Shown here: one piece after another, positions 62,331 to 64,000 of the stretch
Layout: every line of letters starts with the position of its first letter
Position numbering within the stretch: position 1 is the stretch's first letter
NCBI GenBank assembly: GCA_031411495.1
Contig: JANOBD010000127.1
Location: 75,444-139,443 of the forward strand
Direction: 5' to 3'
DNA from: JANOBD01 sp031411495
GTDB lineage: Bacteria > Planctomycetota > Phycisphaerae > Tepidisphaerales > Tepidisphaeraceae
Length of the DNA stretch: 64,000 bases
Translations under genes and position numbers: made by a program
The notes under the pieces: generated by a model
Database searches by the model: none
Told to the model about the DNA's origin: nothing
Seen by the model: the letters and a program-made list of their open reading frames with translations, nothing else

Positions 62331-62765
62331 GTGCCAACGAAGTCAGAACACGACCCCGTCAGTGCTGATGAGTTCGTTTATCGACGATTTGCACGCGCGA
62401 ACTACGATGCAAGCCTTGAGTACCCGGTGCGCTATGTTGCCTTCCAGCCCACTCCAAGCGACACCGATGGTATCTCTGTTTTTCGAGAGCTCTGCGGTGC
62501 CACGATTGAAACAGCCTTACTCGCTGGCGGCGATAGAACGCAAAGCCATTGCATAGCTCGTATCCCGGTTGACGGAATTCTCAAAATCTGCGAGGACGCG
62601 ATTACGCTTTCCGTCGTTCCTACTCCGAATTCCGATGGCCCAGGCCACGCATCCGTTCAAGAGCTCAACATAAAGCTAAGGGAAGAGAAGGCTTCATCGT
62701 ACCGGAAACTCGCTCAAGCCCTCGCCAATCTTGCAAAAGACAAGGTGATTTACGTGCCAAAATAG
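62331..62765 (+). CDS. unknown 144-residue protein, third gene of the island operon
   Basis: The GTG at 62331 has GGGGGA six bases upstream and lies 16 bases after the previous stop. The product has DEFVYRRFARANYD near the start and AFQPTPSDTDGISVFREL, a pattern seen in small proteins of unknown function from mobile regions. A helical C-terminus follows (REEKASSYRKLAQALANLAK). I recognise no fold. Together with the two preceding genes it forms a compact operon with low GC. Confidence 0.65.
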   Translation: MPTKSEHDPVSADEFVYRRFARANYDASLEYPVRYVAFQPTPSDTDGISVFRELCGATIETALLAGGDRTQSHCIARIPVDGILKICEDAITLSVVPTPNSDGPGHASVQELNIKLREEKASSYRKLAQALANLAKDKVIYVPK

Positions 62766-62770
62766 AGGAT

Positions 62771-63451
62771 TCACCGCCTCAGCGCCATCCGCGTCTCTTC
62801 CAGCACCGCCGCCGCAAACGCCTCCGGGTTCTCATCCTCGAGCATCCCGGCTTCGCGCCTCACCTTCGCGATGATCGAGTCGCGGACGCTGGCCATCTGA
62901 GCCCCGGCCCGGCGCATCGCATCGTGCAGCTTCGCCATGAAGCCCGAGAGCGACGGCGCCGCCTCGGCAATCTCATCCGCGCCGGCATCCTCGCGCCGCG
63001 CCCGTGCCGCCTGGAGCTGGCTGCCAAGATCCCCGAAGCCCTCAGCGACGGGCGTGGATGGGACGAACTTCTTGCGCTGCGGGACGAACTGCATTTCCTC
63101 GGCGAGATAGAGTCCGTTGCACGGCACGAACGCGCGCGAGAGCGCGAGCGACTCGGCACACTTGGCGAGCATCAGCGTCGAGAAGCGGGCCCAGAACTCG
63201 CCCAGGACACGCGAGCCATCCGGCAGCTCGACGTACTGCGCGTAGCTGTTCGCCGCGCCGCTGCAGGTGAGCACGTTTCCCGTCGCGGCATTCTCAGGGC
63301 CTGCGGTCGTATATGCCGCGCCCGCGCCGGCAGATCCGTCGGAGCCAGGATAGAGGCCGAGCTTCTCGGTGAGGTCGCCTCGGCACGAAAAACGAAACTC
63401 CATTCCCCGGGCGATGAGAAGTGCGTTGAGTTGTGCTTCGGTGAGTGGCAT
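62771..63451 (-). CDS. hypothetical protein with phage RecT/Bet-like C-terminal signature (tentative)
   Basis: The ATG at 63451 overlaps the stop of the upstream gene (ATGA), so the two are coupled. The 226-residue product has FSTLMLAKCAESLALSRAF and then CNGLYLAEEMQF, which resemble the end of phage Bet/RecT single-strand annealing proteins (MLAKCAEALALRKAF and GLYTxEEM are typical there). The N-terminal half, however, does not look like a complete RecT, so it may be a fragment, a recombined gene or a chance likeness. The C-terminal 100 residues are helical and acidic. Confidence 0.45.
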   Translation of the reverse strand: MPLTEAQLNALLIARGMEFRFSCRGDLTEKLGLYPGSDGSAGAGAAYTTAGPENAATGNVLTCSGAANSYAQYVELPDGSRVLGEFWARFSTLMLAKCAESLALSRAFVPCNGLYLAEEMQFVPQRKKFVPSTPVAEGFGDLGSQLQAARARREDAGADEIAEAAPSLSGFMAKLHDAMRRAGAQMASVRDSIIAKVRREAGMLEDENPEAFAAAVLEETRMALRR

Positions 63452-64000
63452 CAGTTCTCCGATTGAGCCGGCGCCGCATTCAGATTCGCAGCGAGCTGCA
63501 CCGACGCGCGCTTCAACGTTTCGTCCTGGCTGTCGGACCAGGTGAACACGACCTGCACGCCCAGCGCGTTGAGGAAGTCGAGCTGCAGCTGCTGTTTTGC
63601 CGGCTTGAGCGGCTTCTTCGCGTTGGTGCCGGGCTGCGGATGCGTCTCAGGATTGACCACGAAACCGACCAGCGCCCGGACCTCGGCGGCGTAGCGGCTG
63701 GCCTGGCTTACCTGGAGGGCCATGCGCTCGTAATCGACGCTCGACCAATGATCCTCGTTATCGTCGAAGCTCGCGTAGTAACCCGGCGTGAGGATCGAGA
63801 CGCTGTACTTGATCTGATTCCAGAACTGATCGGCGGTCGGGATCTTCGCGAAGCTCGGAAATCCGTAGTGCCCGACGATCAGGCCGCGGTTCTTCGCCAG
63901 CTGCAGGGCGATGGCCGTCTGCTGGCCGTGGTAGAAGTCGAAGCGATCCTCGTAGAGGTTGGAAAGGACGACCTCGCCATCCGCGCACATGCTCCAGTAC
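63451..64000 (-). CDS. unknown protein, 5' end outside the window
   Basis: The frame is open to the window edge; an internal ATG at 63990 exists but the frame continues upstream as Tyr-Trp-Ser, so the true start is probably outside. The visible 183 residues contain LVGHYGFPSFAKIPTADQFW, ILTPGYYASFDDNED and RALVGFVVNPETHPQ, which alternate strands and helices like the later part of a TIM-barrel hydrolase. No catalytic residue can be named. The C-terminus is helical. It is the upstream partner of the RecT/Bet-like gene. Confidence 0.5.
   Translation of the reverse strand, partial: YWSMCADGEVVLSNLYEDRFDFYHGQQTAIALQLAKNRGLIVGHYGFPSFAKIPTADQFWNQIKYSVSILTPGYYASFDDNEDHWSSVDYERMALQVSQASRYAAEVRALVGFVVNPETHPQPGTNAKKPLKPAKQQLQLDFLNALGVQVVFTWSDSQDETLKRASVQLAANLNAAPAQSEN

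Larger units (their letters stand above)
58222..64000. mobile_element. probable integrative element next to tRNA-Ser (left end; right end outside the window)
   Basis: An integrase points toward the tRNA and is followed by small genes, an XRE-type regulator, a low-GC three-gene operon and two genes of possible phage origin. The genes at about 60.1-62.8 kb are visibly lower in GC than the rest of the window. The element probably begins at the tRNA 3' end, where its attachment site should lie; the far repeat cannot be seen. Confidence 0.6.

Overview
The window is GC-rich bacterial DNA that reads as chromosome of a planctomycete, most likely of the Phycisphaerae branch. That placement is an inference from gene style. 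There are eight PEP-CTERM proteins, two pseudopilin-like proteins with the GFTLVELLVVIGIIA leader, three surface or secreted proteins that begin with an LExRxLLA-type motif instead of a classical signal peptide, dockerin-like C-terminal repeats, and many lipoproteins and carbohydrate-active enzymes. No exosortase, sortase, rRNA gene or CRISPR array is in the window.

Layout. (1) 0.2-9.4 kb: a small membrane protein and a TPR protein, then a collinear set of hibernation factor, PtsN-type IIA, HPr, enzyme I and RNase E/G. This is a regulatory PTS with no sugar permease, next to an RNA-decay nuclease. (2) 9.5-16.3 kb: two large minus-strand surface proteins with SdrD-B-type repeats, P-domain-like modules and dockerin-like tails. 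One is cut by an in-frame TAG; the other carries an intact subtilisin domain. (3) 16.6-25.8 kb: a DASS-type carboxylate transporter carrying a palindromic insertion, an acetylesterase, a methyltransferase, a soluble histidine kinase, a decayed VOC gene, a GH2 glycosidase and a ROK regulator. (4) 26-36.5 kb: two paralogous PEP-CTERM proteins around a pseudopilin, a PA14-GH43 protein, an O-methyltransferase, a BlaI repressor, a candidate small RNA with its own promoter and terminator, a zinc-ribbon membrane protein, and an SSS symporter overlapping a 54-residue membrane protein.

(5) 37.1-43.2 kb: a tandem array of six diverged PEP-CTERM paralogues, the most distinctive structure in the native part of the window. 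(6) 43.2-56.2 kb: thioredoxin-like protein, BT1-like transporter, malate dehydrogenase, GH127-like beta-L-arabinofuranosidase, a second pseudopilin, several secreted or lipid-anchored proteins of poorly known function, a DUF4105 protein and a HExxH peptidase. (7) 56.4-57.9 kb: a frameshifted IS110-family element. (8) From 58.1 kb to the end: tRNA-Ser(TGA) followed by a tyrosine recombinase and cargo of visibly lower GC, consistent with an integrative element at the tRNA 3' end. Its cargo includes a three-gene operon (TIGR04255-like protein plus two unknown proteins) that is the best candidate for an undescribed system.

How the genes fit together (inference): GH2, GH43, GH127 and esterase genes, the ROK regulator and the SSS and DASS transporters suggest a free-living degrader of plant-type polysaccharide, with arabinose-containing polymers the likeliest target. 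PEP-CTERM and dockerin-like proteins would form the cell-surface layer of that lifestyle.
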